Assembly (NCBI RefSeq): GCF_039536205.1
Contig: NZ_BAAAYL010000001.1
Span: 2,790,001 to 2,854,000, forward strand
Reading direction: 5' to 3'
DNA length: 64,000 nt
Source: Streptomyces sannanensis
Lineage (GTDB): Bacteria; Actinomycetota; Actinomycetes; Streptomycetales; Streptomycetaceae
Shown: piece by piece, positions 1-8,457 of the stretch
Layout of the letters: each line of letters begins with the position of its first letter
How positions within the stretch are numbered: the first letter of the stretch is position 1
The notes under the pieces: model-generated
Database searches by the model: none
What the model saw: only the letters and a program-made list of their open reading frames with translations
Told to the model about the DNA's origin: nothing
Translations under genes and position numbers: made by a program

Positions 1-1
1 G

Positions 2-421
2 CTGGACGCGATGCGCAACGCGTGGATCGCCGACCTGCGCGGCGACGGAAAGTCCGAGGAGGCCGTGGCGAGGCGTGTCCGCCGCGGGGACGTACTGCGC
101 AACGCGCCGTATCTGGTGGTGCCGTGCCTGGTCATGGACGGCTCGCACACCTATCCCGACCCGCGCCGCAGCGCCGCCGAGCGCGAGATGTTCGTGGTGG
201 CCATGGGCGCCGGTGTGCAGAACTTCCTGGTCGCGCTGGCCGGTGAACGGCTGGGCTCGGCCTGGGTGTCGTCGACGATGTTCTGCCGGGACGTGGTGCG
301 CGACGCGCTGGACCTCCCGGAGGGCTGGGACCCGATGGGCGCGATCGCGGTGGGCCGCCCGGCGGCTCCCCCGGCCTCGCGGCCGGAACGGGACGCGGAG
401 GCGTTCGTAGAGGTGCGCTGA
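2..421 (+). CDS. fbiB: FbiB C-terminal nitroreductase-like domain (partial, 5' end missing)
   Basis: The frame is open from the window edge to a TGA at 419-421, giving about 139 residues of a C-terminal domain. The stretch with [14 protein letters not shown] and [17 protein letters not shown], then [17 protein letters not shown] text, matches the nitroreductase-fold C-terminal half of FbiB. In the known family the N-terminal half ligates glutamates to F420-0 and this half uses FMN to reduce the dehydro-F420 precursor. The N-terminal ligase domain lies outside the window. The next genes (glycosylase, sugar-nucleotide pyrophosphorylase) resemble the actinobacterial fbi neighbourhood. A stand-alone nitroreductase cannot be fully excluded without the missing part. 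Confidence 0.8.
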   Translation: MDAMRNAWIADLRGDGKSEEAVARRVRRGDVLRNAPYLVVPCLVMDGSHTYPDPRRSAAEREMFVVAMGAGVQNFLVALAGERLGSAWVSSTMFCRDVVRDALDLPEGWDPMGAIAVGRPAAPPASRPERDAEAFVEVR

Positions 422-460
422 TGCCGAAGGGGGCCACGCAGGGGGTGCTGTCCGGACCCG

Positions 461-528
461 GGGTTGCCGTTCTCCGCACGGCGGACCGGTGTGTCCGTCC
501 TCGAACTGCCCCAGCTGCCTCCCCCAGG
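461..528. repeat. Dispersed intergenic element, copy 1
   Basis: This lies in the gap between fbiB and the convergent glycosylase gene. It starts TTGCCGTTCTCCG, continues through GTGTCCGTCCTCGAACT and ends CTGCCTCCCCCAGG. A second copy, roughly three-quarters identical by eye, sits at 51620-51684, also between convergent genes. The last 20 bases belong to the wider CCCCCAG-type repeat family seen at 12.9, 23.9, 46.4 and 63.5 kb. Confidence 0.6.
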
Positions 529-561
529 CCAACCAGGACGGAGACCGGCGCACCGCGAGCG

Positions 562-1587
562 TCAGAGACGCCCGATGTCGCCTCGCGGCATCTTCGGCGC
601 GCGTCGAGGCGGCGTGCGGCCGCTGAGCAGGATCAGGCGGGCGGCACGGTGGCGTTGGCCCTCGTACGGCGCCAACAGTTCCAGCATCGCCGCGTCGTCG
701 GTGTCGCGGTCGCCCGTCAGCGCGTAGCCGATGATGCCGGGCAGATGAAGGTCGCCCACGGTCACCGCGTCAGCGGCGCCGTTGGAGCGCTGGAGAGTTT
801 CCGCCGACGTCCAGGGGCCGATGCCGGGAATCAGTTCGAGGCGGCGAGTGGCCTCGGCCAAGTCCATACCGGCCGCCTCCTCCAGTCGGCGGGCGACACG
901 CACCGCGCGCAGGATCGTGGCCGAGCGCTTGGAGTCGACGCCCGCACGGTGCCACTCCCAGGACGGGATGAGGGCCCAGGTACGGGCGTCCGGCATGACG
1001 TGCAGAAGGTCACCGGCAGGTCCGGGGGCGGGATCGCCGTACTTCCGTACGAGCAGCCGCCACGCCCGGTACGCCTCGTCGGTGGTGACCTTCTGCTCCA
1101 GGACCGACGGGATCAGTGACTCCAGGACCAGCCCGGTGCGGCAGAGGCGAAGCCCGGGCCGACGGCGCAGCGACTCGTGCACCAGGCGGTGGCACGGTGC
1201 GAAGGCGTCCGGGTCGTCCTGTGCACCCAGCAGCTCGGGGAGCCGGTCGAGGAGCCACTCCGCGCCCGGTCCCCAGGCCTCGGCCTCGGCCCGGCCGTCA
1301 CGCAGGGCGACCCGGAGCGTGCCGGGCCCGGCGGGCGTGAGGCCGGCCCGCCAGACCGAGCCGTCGGGTGCCGTACGGAACGTGGGGTCGGCGGGGCCGC
1401 GGCGCAGCGGCCCCAGGACGAGGCCGAGGTCGAGGGGACCGGGGGGCGTCCAGGTCCGGCTCCTGGACGCGTTCCCGGCCTGACGCGGAACCCCTGCGGG
1501 TACGTGCGTGTACCCGCCCCGCAGAGTCGTGCGAAGCGAGGCGGGGGTCCCCCCGGACGAGCTCTGAGGTGCGAAGCGGCCTGCCAC
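562..1587 (-). CDS. HhH-GPD DNA glycosylase (3-methyladenine/AlkA-like)
   Basis: Likely removes alkylated or damaged bases in base-excision repair. About 341 aa from a GTG start at 1587. The helix-hairpin-helix is visible as LELIPGIGPWTSAETLQRS, and the catalytic Asp is expected in the following TVGDLHLP segment. The frame stays open upstream to 1719, but that part is compositionally different and overlaps the next gene's 3' end, so I use the internal GTG beginning VAGRFAPQ. The N-terminal segment WTPPGPLDLGLVLGPLRRGPADPTF resembles the AlkA N-domain of actinobacterial proteins. It is convergent with fbiB. Substrate specificity cannot be told from sequence. Confidence 0.8.
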   Translation of the reverse strand: MAGRFAPQSSSGGTPASLRTTLRGGYTHVPAGVPRQAGNASRSRTWTPPGPLDLGLVLGPLRRGPADPTFRTAPDGSVWRAGLTPAGPGTLRVALRDGRAEAEAWGPGAEWLLDRLPELLGAQDDPDAFAPCHRLVHESLRRRPGLRLCRTGLVLESLIPSVLEQKVTTDEAYRAWRLLVRKYGDPAPGPAGDLLHVMPDARTWALIPSWEWHRAGVDSKRSATILRAVRVARRLEEAAGMDLAEATRRLELIPGIGPWTSAETLQRSNGAADAVTVGDLHLPGIIGYALTGDRDTDDAAMLELLAPYEGQRHRAARLILLSGRTPPRRAPKMPRGDIGRL

Positions 1588-1667
1588 GCCTCCGAGGCTA
1601 CGGGGTTCGGGGCACCCCCGTGGGCGCCCCGCCCCACCCCGGCCCCGGCACCGGGCCGGCTCGCCCG

Positions 1668-2786
1668 CTACTGGTCGGACGAGAAGCGCACCGCGCCCGG
1701 CGGGAGCATGGCGCCGCACCAGACGCGGATGCCGTCGCGGAGCTCGTTGTCCGGGCCCACCACCGCGCCGTCGCCGATCACCGCGCCTGTGAGGACCGTG
1801 CGCGCCCCGATCCGGGCCCCGGCACCGATGAGGGAGTCCGTGATCACCGCGCCGGCCTCGACGATCGCGCCGCCCAGGACCGTACTGCCGTCGATCCGCG
1901 CGCCGTCGCCGATGACGGCGCCCTCACCGACGACCGTGCCGCCGGAGAGCTTGGCGTCGGCGGCCACGGAGGCCGTCGGCAGGACCAGGCGGTCGCCGCA
2001 GCGGCCCGGTACGGCCGGGGACGGCGCGCGTCCCAGTACGAGGTCGGCGGAGCCGCGGACGAAGGCCTGCGGGGTGCCGAGGTCCAGCCAGTACGTGGAG
2101 TCGACCATGCCCTGGAGATGCGCGCCGGAGGCGAGCAGCTCGGGGAAGGTCTCGCGTTCGACGGATACGGGGCGGCCCGTCGGGATGCTGTCGATGACCG
2201 AGCGGCGGAAGACGTACGCGCCCGCGTTGATCTGGTCGGTGACGATCTCCTCGGGAGTCTGCGGCTTCTCGAGGAAGGCGGTGACCCGGCCGGTCGGATC
2301 GGTGGGGACGAGGCCGAAGGCGCGCGGGTCCTCGACGCGGGTGAGGTGGAGGGAGACGTCCGCGCCACTGGTCTCGTGCATGTCGACGAGCGCACGGATG
2401 TCGAGGCCGGTGAGGATGTCGCCGTTGAAGATCAGCACCGGGTCGTCGGGGCCCGAGTGCAGCCGGTCGGCGACATTGCGGATCGCCCCGCCGGTGCCGA
2501 GCGGCTCCCGCTCGGTCACGTACTCGATGTGCAGGCCCATCGAGGAACCGTCGCCGAAGTACGGTTCGAAGACCTCGGCGAGGTAGGAGGTGGCGAGCAC
2601 GATGTGCTCGACACCGGCCGCCCTCGCCCTGGCCAGTTGGTGAGTGAGGAACGGGACGCCCGCCGCGGGGACCATCGGCTTGGGGGTGTGCACCGTGAGC
2701 GGGCGCAGCCGGGTGCCCTTGCCTCCGACCAGGAGGATCGCCTCCGGCGATCGAGGCGGTTCAGACGGTTCAGTCCGTTCAGTCAA
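1668..2786 (-). CDS. Sugar-nucleotide pyrophosphorylase with left-handed beta-helix (mannose-1-P guanylyltransferase-like)
   Basis: Makes an NDP-sugar from a sugar 1-phosphate and an NTP; GDP-mannose is the most likely product by family, though glucose-1-P use is possible. 372 aa. The nucleotide-binding signature is LVGGKGTRLRPLT near residue 20, followed by TPKPMVP; the metal and sugar site includes FNGDILTGLD. From about residue 255 hexapeptide repeats (for example VVGEGAVIGDGARIDGSTVL) form a C-terminal beta-helix. The gene ends 80 bp before the glycosylase start, so the two may be co-transcribed. Nearby LCP, GT2, Ugd and GtrA genes suggest a cell-envelope polysaccharide role. Confidence 0.85.
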   Translation of the reverse strand: MTERTEPSEPPRSPEAILLVGGKGTRLRPLTVHTPKPMVPAAGVPFLTHQLARARAAGVEHIVLATSYLAEVFEPYFGDGSSMGLHIEYVTEREPLGTGGAIRNVADRLHSGPDDPVLIFNGDILTGLDIRALVDMHETSGADVSLHLTRVEDPRAFGLVPTDPTGRVTAFLEKPQTPEEIVTDQINAGAYVFRRSVIDSIPTGRPVSVERETFPELLASGAHLQGMVDSTYWLDLGTPQAFVRGSADLVLGRAPSPAVPGRCGDRLVLPTASVAADAKLSGGTVVGEGAVIGDGARIDGSTVLGGAIVEAGAVITDSLIGAGARIGARTVLTGAVIGDGAVVGPDNELRDGIRVWCGAMLPPGAVRFSSDQ

Positions 2787-2888
2787 CGTGTTGTCTCGCT
2801 TCCTGGTCGGGCCGGCCGGCTGGGGTAAACCCCCAGCGATGGCTGAGGGAGGGCGGCCAGTGTAGGCAGACTGTTCAGTAACTTTCGG

Positions 2889-4343
2889 TCAGCGACCCTG
2901 CAATCTGGCGGAATCGGTCCGGGTTTTGCCGAGCTGTTCGTAGAGGAGCTCCCCCGGACAAGCGGTGGCATACCCATCCTTGTGCCCGGAGATGACATTG
3001 AATTTGACGACTGCGCCCTTCGCGTACTTCCCCCCGGCCGACGTCAGGCTCGCCCTGCCTTCCGGATTTCCCCCGTGCAGACCGAGCTTCCAGGCCGTCA
3101 GTTCCGAGATGGCATCCACGGTCTCCTGGGACGGACTGGACGAACTGTGCGTTCCGAGGACCGCGATGCCCATGCTGTTGGAGTTGAAACCGAAGGTATG
3201 AGCGCCCATGACGGGCTCATCCACGCCTCCCGCGCGCCCTTCGTAGATGTTTCCGCACTTGTCGACGACGAAGTTGTAGCCGATGTCGCGCCAGCCCATG
3301 CTCACGACGTGGTAGCGGTAGATACTGCGAAGGACGGACGGTGCCTCCGCACATGTGTAGTCGTTGCCCGAGGCGGTGTGGTGGACGAAGGCCACCTTCA
3401 CCGAGTTGGTGTAGACGAAGCTCTGCGCGCGGAGCGTCTCGTCGGCTCCCCACCCCTTGCGTGTGATGATGCTCGGCCGCGGCCCGATGAACGGCCCGGT
3501 GGCCGGCTGCGCGCCGGGCGCCACTCCGGGACCGCCCCATGAGTCGAGCAGTTCGGCCTGTGTCCGGGCCTTGCTCGCCGCCGGAATCACGGTGGCACCG
3601 AGCGGTGCGAGCCGGGCGTTGACGGCGGAACTCGCCGCGTCCCCGGGCGAGAGCAGCGACGCCTTGGGCGTGTCGGCCGGCGCGCCACGGGCCGGCACAC
3701 TCCGGGCCGATATACCCTCGGCCGACGCACTCCCGGCCGATATACCCTCGGCCGACGCGCTCCCGGCCGGCGCGTCCTTGACAGGCGCGTCCTTGACCGG
3801 CTCGACGCCGGGGTCGACGAGGTCGAGGCGCAGCCCTTCGGGCAGCGGGTCACGGGCCACGGCCCGGCCCAGGCCGGCCGGCTGCGGGCGTACCCGCACC
3901 TCGACGGCGTCCGACGCGCCGACCCACAGCGGCGCCGTCCCGCCACGGATCGGCCGCGAGCTGCGCTCCGCGGGCCCGGGGTCTGCGGCGTCCTCGTGGG
4001 TGTGCGTCTCGACGGACTGCCAGCCCGACCAGGCGCCCGAGTCCATGGCCCGGGTACGCACCTGGACGGTGCCGTGGAGTTCGGCGTTCGCGTCGTCCCA
4101 GACCAGGCCGACCAGTGAGAACGGTCTGACTTCGCGGACGGGCAGGCCCACGCCCGGGACCATGGCCCGGTCGGAACCGGCGCCCAGCGATATCAATCGC
4201 AGCGACTGGGTGGAGCCGGAGGCGGGTTCTATCGCAGCCGGTCTGGCATCGGCCGCGGTGTAGCGGGCAGAGGCAGCGGCGATCGGGAGCACGAGAGAGG
4301 CGGTGCACGCGACGCCGATCGAGGATGCAAGTATGGCACGCAT
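2889..4343 (-). CDS. Secreted peptidoglycan recognition protein / N-acetylmuramoyl-L-alanine amidase
   Basis: Predicted to cleave the amide bond between MurNAc and the stem peptide outside the cell. About 484 aa. The start at 4343 gives a signal peptide (MRAILASSIGVACTASLVLP, then AAASA) and has AGGA eight bases upstream; an alternative ATG at 4361 is possible. The N-terminal half is a low-complexity secreted region containing a 30-bp duplication. The C-terminal PGRP/Amidase_2 domain has zinc ligands in VHHTASGNDY and in GHKDGYATACPG (His and Cys), plus GWRDIGYNFVVD and the EGRAGG loop. It is divergent from the TIGR03089 gene. Confidence 0.88.
   Translation of the reverse strand: MRAILASSIGVACTASLVLPIAAASARYTAADARPAAIEPASGSTQSLRLISLGAGSDRAMVPGVGLPVREVRPFSLVGLVWDDANAELHGTVQVRTRAMDSGAWSGWQSVETHTHEDAADPGPAERSSRPIRGGTAPLWVGASDAVEVRVRPQPAGLGRAVARDPLPEGLRLDLVDPGVEPVKDAPVKDAPAGSASAEGISAGSASAEGISARSVPARGAPADTPKASLLSPGDAASSAVNARLAPLGATVIPAASKARTQAELLDSWGGPGVAPGAQPATGPFIGPRPSIITRKGWGADETLRAQSFVYTNSVKVAFVHHTASGNDYTCAEAPSVLRSIYRYHVVSMGWRDIGYNFVVDKCGNIYEGRAGGVDEPVMGAHTFGFNSNSMGIAVLGTHSSSSPSQETVDAISELTAWKLGLHGGNPEGRASLTSAGGKYAKGAVVKFNVISGHKDGYATACPGELLYEQLGKTRTDSARLQGR
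3705..3764. repeat. Two tandem 30-bp units in the PGRP linker
   Basis: The unit is GGCCGATATACCCTCGGCCG plus ten more bases, at 3705-3734 and 3735-3764 with one difference. It encodes two copies of a ten-residue Ala/Ser/Gly/Glu/Ile block (SASAEGISAG-like) in the linker. A shorter direct repeat (GCGTCCTTGAC) follows at 3770-3796. Confidence 0.85.
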
Positions 4344-4458
4344 GCCTATGATCCTGGACATAATCAGATAAACCTGTCCATCGGGGAACTGACGCCGCAT
4401 CGGCCAATCCGGTGTACGTCCCGGAGTCGCACCCCCGCGGGCGCGGCGCCCCGCCGCG

Positions 4459-4464
4459 TACCCT
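4459..4464 (+). promoter_or_regulatory. -10 element TACCCT for a leaderless TIGR03089 mRNA
   Basis: TACCCT is followed by exactly 7 nt and then GTG at 4472. No Shine-Dalgarno sequence precedes this GTG, so the transcript probably starts at or next to the start codon. Confidence 0.6.
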
Positions 4465-4471
4465 TACCCGG

Positions 4472-5224
4472 GTGAACGCCAGCGACCGCACCCCCGCCGA
4501 CCTGCTGCGATCCGCGCTCGCCGCGGACCCGGCCCGCCCCCTGGTCACCTTCTACGACGACACCACCGGCGAACGCGTCGAGCTGTCGGTGGCCACCTTC
4601 GCCAATTGGGTGGCCAAGACCGCCAATCTGCTCCAGGACGACCTCGGCGCCACCCCCGGCGATCGGCTCGCCCTGCTGCTGCCCGCTCACTGGCAGAGCG
4701 CCGTCTGGCTGCTCGCCTGCTCCTCCGTGGGCGTCGTCGCGGACGTCCAGGGCGACCCGGCGGCCGCCGATCTCGTGGTGAGCGGCCCCGACACGCTGCC
4801 GGCGGCACAGGCCTGCACCGGCGAGCGGGTGGCTCTGGCGTTGCGCCCGCTGGGCGGGCGCTTCCCGCAGCCGCCGGCCGGATTCGCCGACTACGCCGTC
4901 GAGGTGCCGAGCCAGGGCGACCGTTTCACTCCGTACGCGCCGGTGGACCCGGACGCGCCCGCACTGGTCGTCGCGGGCCGGGAAATGACAGCCGCACAAG
5001 TGGTCGAACAGGCGCGCACCGACGCATCCGAGCTCGACCTGGGCCCCGGTTCGCGGCTGCTGTCGGGGCTGGCATACGACACCTGGCAGGGCCTGTCGTC
5101 AGGACTTTTCGCGCCGCTCGCCTCGGGCGGCTCGGTGGTGCTCTGCCGCCATCTGGACCGGCTCCCGCAAGAGGACCTGGACAAACGGATCGAAAGTGAA
5201 CGGGTCACTCACACCGCCCGGTAA
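4472..5224 (+). CDS. TIGR03089 family protein (truncated adenylate-forming enzyme-like)
   Basis: Function unknown. The 250-aa product resembles only the N-terminal part of AMP-binding acyl-CoA synthetases: a segment around DRLALLLPAHWQSAVWLLACSS and a late SSGLFAPLASGGSVVLCRHLD, but no visible P-loop-like TSGTTG or C-terminal lysine domain, so catalysis is doubtful. I use GTG 4472 rather than ATG 4412 because the first 20 codons look non-coding and a -10 hexamer lies just upstream. It is divergent from the PGRP gene and leads into the LCP cluster, so a cell-wall link is possible but unproven. Confidence 0.75.
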   Translation: MNASDRTPADLLRSALAADPARPLVTFYDDTTGERVELSVATFANWVAKTANLLQDDLGATPGDRLALLLPAHWQSAVWLLACSSVGVVADVQGDPAAADLVVSGPDTLPAAQACTGERVALALRPLGGRFPQPPAGFADYAVEVPSQGDRFTPYAPVDPDAPALVVAGREMTAAQVVEQARTDASELDLGPGSRLLSGLAYDTWQGLSSGLFAPLASGGSVVLCRHLDRLPQEDLDKRIESERVTHTAR

Positions 5225-5296
5225 TACCGCAAACGGCGCCGAGTCCATACATGATCGACGGTACGCACCGCCGACCCATGAAGGATGGACGCTGAC

Positions 5297-6466
5297 GTGA
5301 GCGACAGCGACGACACCGGCTCCACCGGAGGCGACACCTCCGGGGAGCCGCCGGCCAGGCGAGAACGGCACTGGCTGCGCCGGACCGCCCTGGGCGCCTC
5401 GGTCGTCGTACTCGCCGCAGCCGGCGCCGGCTGGTGGCTCTACCGCAAGCTCGACTCCAACATCACCACGGACACCAGCGCCGCGGGGGAGCTGTCACGG
5501 TACGAGAAGGAGCGTCCGCCCCCGGGCGCGCTGCACGCACGGAACATCCTTGTCATCGGCTCCGACTCGCGCGCGGGGCAGGACGATTCCGAGTACGGAC
5601 GCAACACGGGGACCCAGCGGTCCGACACCGTGATCCTGCTGCACCTGTCGACACGCCGGAAGAGTGTGACGGCGGTGTCCGTACCGCGCGACCTGATGGT
5701 GAGGATCCCCAGCTGCCGCAAGCCCGACGGCACCCGTACCCGGGAGCAACTCGCACAGTTCAACTGGTCTTTCATGTACGGCGGAGCGGCGTGCACGATC
5801 CGTACGGTCGAACGGCTGACCGGCATCCGCGTCGATCACCATGTCGTGATCGACTTCCTGGGCTTCAAGCGCATGGTCGACGCGGTGGACGGCGTCGAGA
5901 TCTGCCTCAAGAAGCCGGTCGACGACCCCGAGGCGCACCTCAGGCTGCCCGCGGGCAGACAGACCCTCAACGGCGAGCAGGCGCTCGGCTACGTACGGGC
6001 CCGCAAGTCCCTCGGCGACGGAAGCGACACCCAGCGCATGGACCGCCAGCAGCGGTTCCTCGGCTCACTGGTGTACAAGATGCAGAGCGACGGCGTCCTG
6101 CTCAACCCGGCACGGCTCTATCCCGTACTGGACGCGGCAACCAGGTCACTGACCACCGATCCCGGACTGGACTCACTGCGCGACCTCTACAACCTGGTGC
6201 GCGACATGCGGAGCATCCCCACGGAGCGGGTGCAGTTCCTGACGGTGCCGCGCCGGCCGTATCCGCAGGACCCGAACCGCGACGAACTCGTCCAGCCGGA
6301 CGCGGACAAACTCTTCGGTCGGCTGCGCGAGGACACGCCGGTGGCGGTGGCCCCGCCCCGGACCGTCGAACCCGTCAACGACAAACAGGGCGATCCGGAC
6401 ATGCCGAACACCGGCCCGACGCCCACCTTTCCCGGAATCAGCGCCGCCACGGGCACATGCAAGTAA
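5297..6466 (+). CDS. LytR-CpsA-Psr (LCP) family protein 1, short form
   Basis: LCP proteins transfer glycopolymers from a polyprenyl-phosphate carrier to peptidoglycan. 389 aa from GTG 5297, with AAGGA 11 nt upstream; ATG 5285 is in frame but overlaps that ribosome site. One N-terminal membrane anchor (about residues 30-48), then the extracellular LCP domain: NILVIGSDSRAG, SDTVILLHL, VSVPRDLMVRIP, QFNWSFMYGG and a late GYVRARKSLGDGSDTQRMDRQQRF. The Arg/Asp residues expected to bind pyrophosphate are present. No C-terminal LytR_C domain is seen; the tail is short and Pro/Thr-rich. First of five LCPs in 10 kb. Confidence 0.93.
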   Translation: MSDSDDTGSTGGDTSGEPPARRERHWLRRTALGASVVVLAAAGAGWWLYRKLDSNITTDTSAAGELSRYEKERPPPGALHARNILVIGSDSRAGQDDSEYGRNTGTQRSDTVILLHLSTRRKSVTAVSVPRDLMVRIPSCRKPDGTRTREQLAQFNWSFMYGGAACTIRTVERLTGIRVDHHVVIDFLGFKRMVDAVDGVEICLKKPVDDPEAHLRLPAGRQTLNGEQALGYVRARKSLGDGSDTQRMDRQQRFLGSLVYKMQSDGVLLNPARLYPVLDAATRSLTTDPGLDSLRDLYNLVRDMRSIPTERVQFLTVPRRPYPQDPNRDELVQPDADKLFGRLREDTPVAVAPPRTVEPVNDKQGDPDMPNTGPTPTFPGISAATGTCK

Positions 6467-6686
6467 AGCAATGCCAAAGGCACAGTCGGAAGTCGAGGTG
6501 GATTGCACAGTATGCCCGGTTGTAAGCACCGTGGAATTTGTCACGGACGTCGCTCAACACGGAACCGGGCAGATAGTGTGACGCGATCCGGCACTTCAGG
6601 CATCAGGCCGCGCCTGCCGGATCGAACGACCGAGCGCTTTAGGGGGAGGCGCCTCGCGTGGCACCCGACGGAGGACTGGAACAACC

Positions 6687-8402
6687 GTGGATGCGCAGAG
6701 CCGTGGGCAGGCGGACGGCATGGACCCCGCCGACCAGTGGGTACTCAACCCCGACACCGGCAATTACGAACTGCGACTGGACAGTTCCCCAGAGCAGCCG
6801 AAGGTAAACCGCCCCCGCAGTGCCTCCCGCTCCAGATCCGCCGCCCACGGCCGGAAAGCCGCCTCTGACCGGGTCCCCGGCCAGCGCGGCCGCCGTGGCG
6901 CGAACGCCTCCGACGACAGCGCCGGCGGCGCCGGGCGGCGCAAACGCAAGCAGCAGAAGAGCGGCAAGAAGAAGAAAGCGCTGGTGTGGACCGGCGGCGT
7001 CATGGCCTTCGTCCTGGTTGGCGGCTCGGCCTTCGCGTATTACTGGTACGAGCGCCTCAACGGCAACATCAGCACGATTGACGTCGGTGACGCGGCCAAC
7101 GGCAGCGCCATCAAGGACGGACCGATGAACATCCTGGTCATCGGCACCGACAAACGCACCGGCAAGGGCAACGAGGCCTACGGCGACAGGGACAACGCCA
7201 CCGGCCACGCCGACACGACGATCCTCTTCCATGTCTCCGAGGACCGCACCAACGCAACCGCGCTGAGCATCCCCCGCGACCTCAAGACCGAAATCCCGGA
7301 CTGCCCGACCAAGCAGCCGGACGGCTCGATCAAGGTCATCCCCGGTCAGTACACCAGGTTCAACGAATCCCTGGGCGTGAACGGCCGGGACCCGGGCTGC
7401 ACCATGCGCACGGTCAAAAAGCTGACGGGACTGGATGTCGACCACTTCATGATGGTCGACTTCAACGCGGTCAAGACGCTTTCCACGGCGGTCGGCGGCG
7501 TCACGGTGTGCCTGGAGCAGCCCATCAAGGACGAAAAGTCGAAGCTCGATCTGCCTTCTGGTGAATCCAAGGTCATGGGCGAGCAGGCGCTGTCATTCGT
7601 CCGTAACCGGCACGGTCTGAAGAACGAGAGCGACCTGGACCGGATCGAGATGCAGCAGCAGTTCCTCGCGTCGATGATGCGGCAGCTGAAGGAAGACTCG
7701 CTGGACAGTCCGACGAAAATGCTCGACATTGCCGACGCGGCCACCGACGCCCTCACCGTGGACAAGGCGATTGGAAGCGCCAACAAGCTGATCACCCTCG
7801 CCAAGGAACTCAGCAAGATCGATCTGAAAAACATCACCCTCATGACGGTGCCGGTGGTCGACAACCCCGATGAGCCCGTCGGCAGGAAGGCGACGGTCGT
7901 TCTGAATCCGGTCGAGGCCCCGCCGGTCTTCAGCATGCTGCAGAACGACGTCTCCTTCACCGAAGTGAAGAAGAAGGAGAAGGACACCAAGAACAAGCAG
8001 GCCGCTCTGCTCAACGGCCCGCGCGCCGACGCCTCGGCAGTCCGTGTCGAGGTCCTCAACGGCGGCGCCCTGGGCGGGTCCGCTCAGAAGGTCTTGGAGT
8101 GGCTGCAGCTCAACAAGGGCGTCCAGAAGTCCAGCAACGGCGGAAACGCCCCCAAGGACCTCGCCAAGACGACCTTGGAGTACGCGCCGAACCAGGCCGA
8201 CCAGGCCCGCGAGCTGGCGGACCTCATGGGCCTGCCCGCCACGGCGCTCAAGCCCGGTACCGCCGATGCCGCCGAGCTCACTCCGATGACGCTCACGCTC
8301 GGGGCGGACTTCAAGGGTGCCGGCGTGTCCATCGCTCCGCCGAAGAAAATACCGGACGTCAAGAAGTCTCATGCCAATGAGCAGAAGTGCGCCGGCAGCT
8401 GA
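6687..8402 (+). CDS. LCP family protein 2 with C-terminal LytR_C domain
   Basis: 571 aa, GTG start with GGAGGA 11 nt upstream. The first 90 residues are cytoplasmic and basic (RKRKQQKSGKKKKA), followed by one membrane segment (VMAFVLVGGSAFAYYWY). The LCP core shows MNILVIGTDKRTG, ADTTILFHV, SIPRDLKTEIP, RFNESLG and FVRNRHGLKNESDLDRIEMQQQF. A second domain after about residue 450 (VRVEVLNGGALGGSAQ onward) matches LytR_C. The 220-bp gap before it suggests its own promoter. Expected role is attachment of anionic or neutral polymers to the wall. Confidence 0.93.
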   Translation: MDAQSRGQADGMDPADQWVLNPDTGNYELRLDSSPEQPKVNRPRSASRSRSAAHGRKAASDRVPGQRGRRGANASDDSAGGAGRRKRKQQKSGKKKKALVWTGGVMAFVLVGGSAFAYYWYERLNGNISTIDVGDAANGSAIKDGPMNILVIGTDKRTGKGNEAYGDRDNATGHADTTILFHVSEDRTNATALSIPRDLKTEIPDCPTKQPDGSIKVIPGQYTRFNESLGVNGRDPGCTMRTVKKLTGLDVDHFMMVDFNAVKTLSTAVGGVTVCLEQPIKDEKSKLDLPSGESKVMGEQALSFVRNRHGLKNESDLDRIEMQQQFLASMMRQLKEDSLDSPTKMLDIADAATDALTVDKAIGSANKLITLAKELSKIDLKNITLMTVPVVDNPDEPVGRKATVVLNPVEAPPVFSMLQNDVSFTEVKKKEKDTKNKQAALLNGPRADASAVRVEVLNGGALGGSAQKVLEWLQLNKGVQKSSNGGNAPKDLAKTTLEYAPNQADQARELADLMGLPATALKPGTADAAELTPMTLTLGADFKGAGVSIAPPKKIPDVKKSHANEQKCAGS

Positions 8403-8457
8403 CGACACCCGGCCACCGGGCTGTACGAGTATCCGATTGATTTGACAGGGGGGACTG

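Noticed and set aside
1177..2828. Two long plus-strand open frames over the glycosylase and pyrophosphorylase genes
   Set aside because: Antisense shadows of high-GC coding sequence. The minus-strand frames carry clear family motifs.
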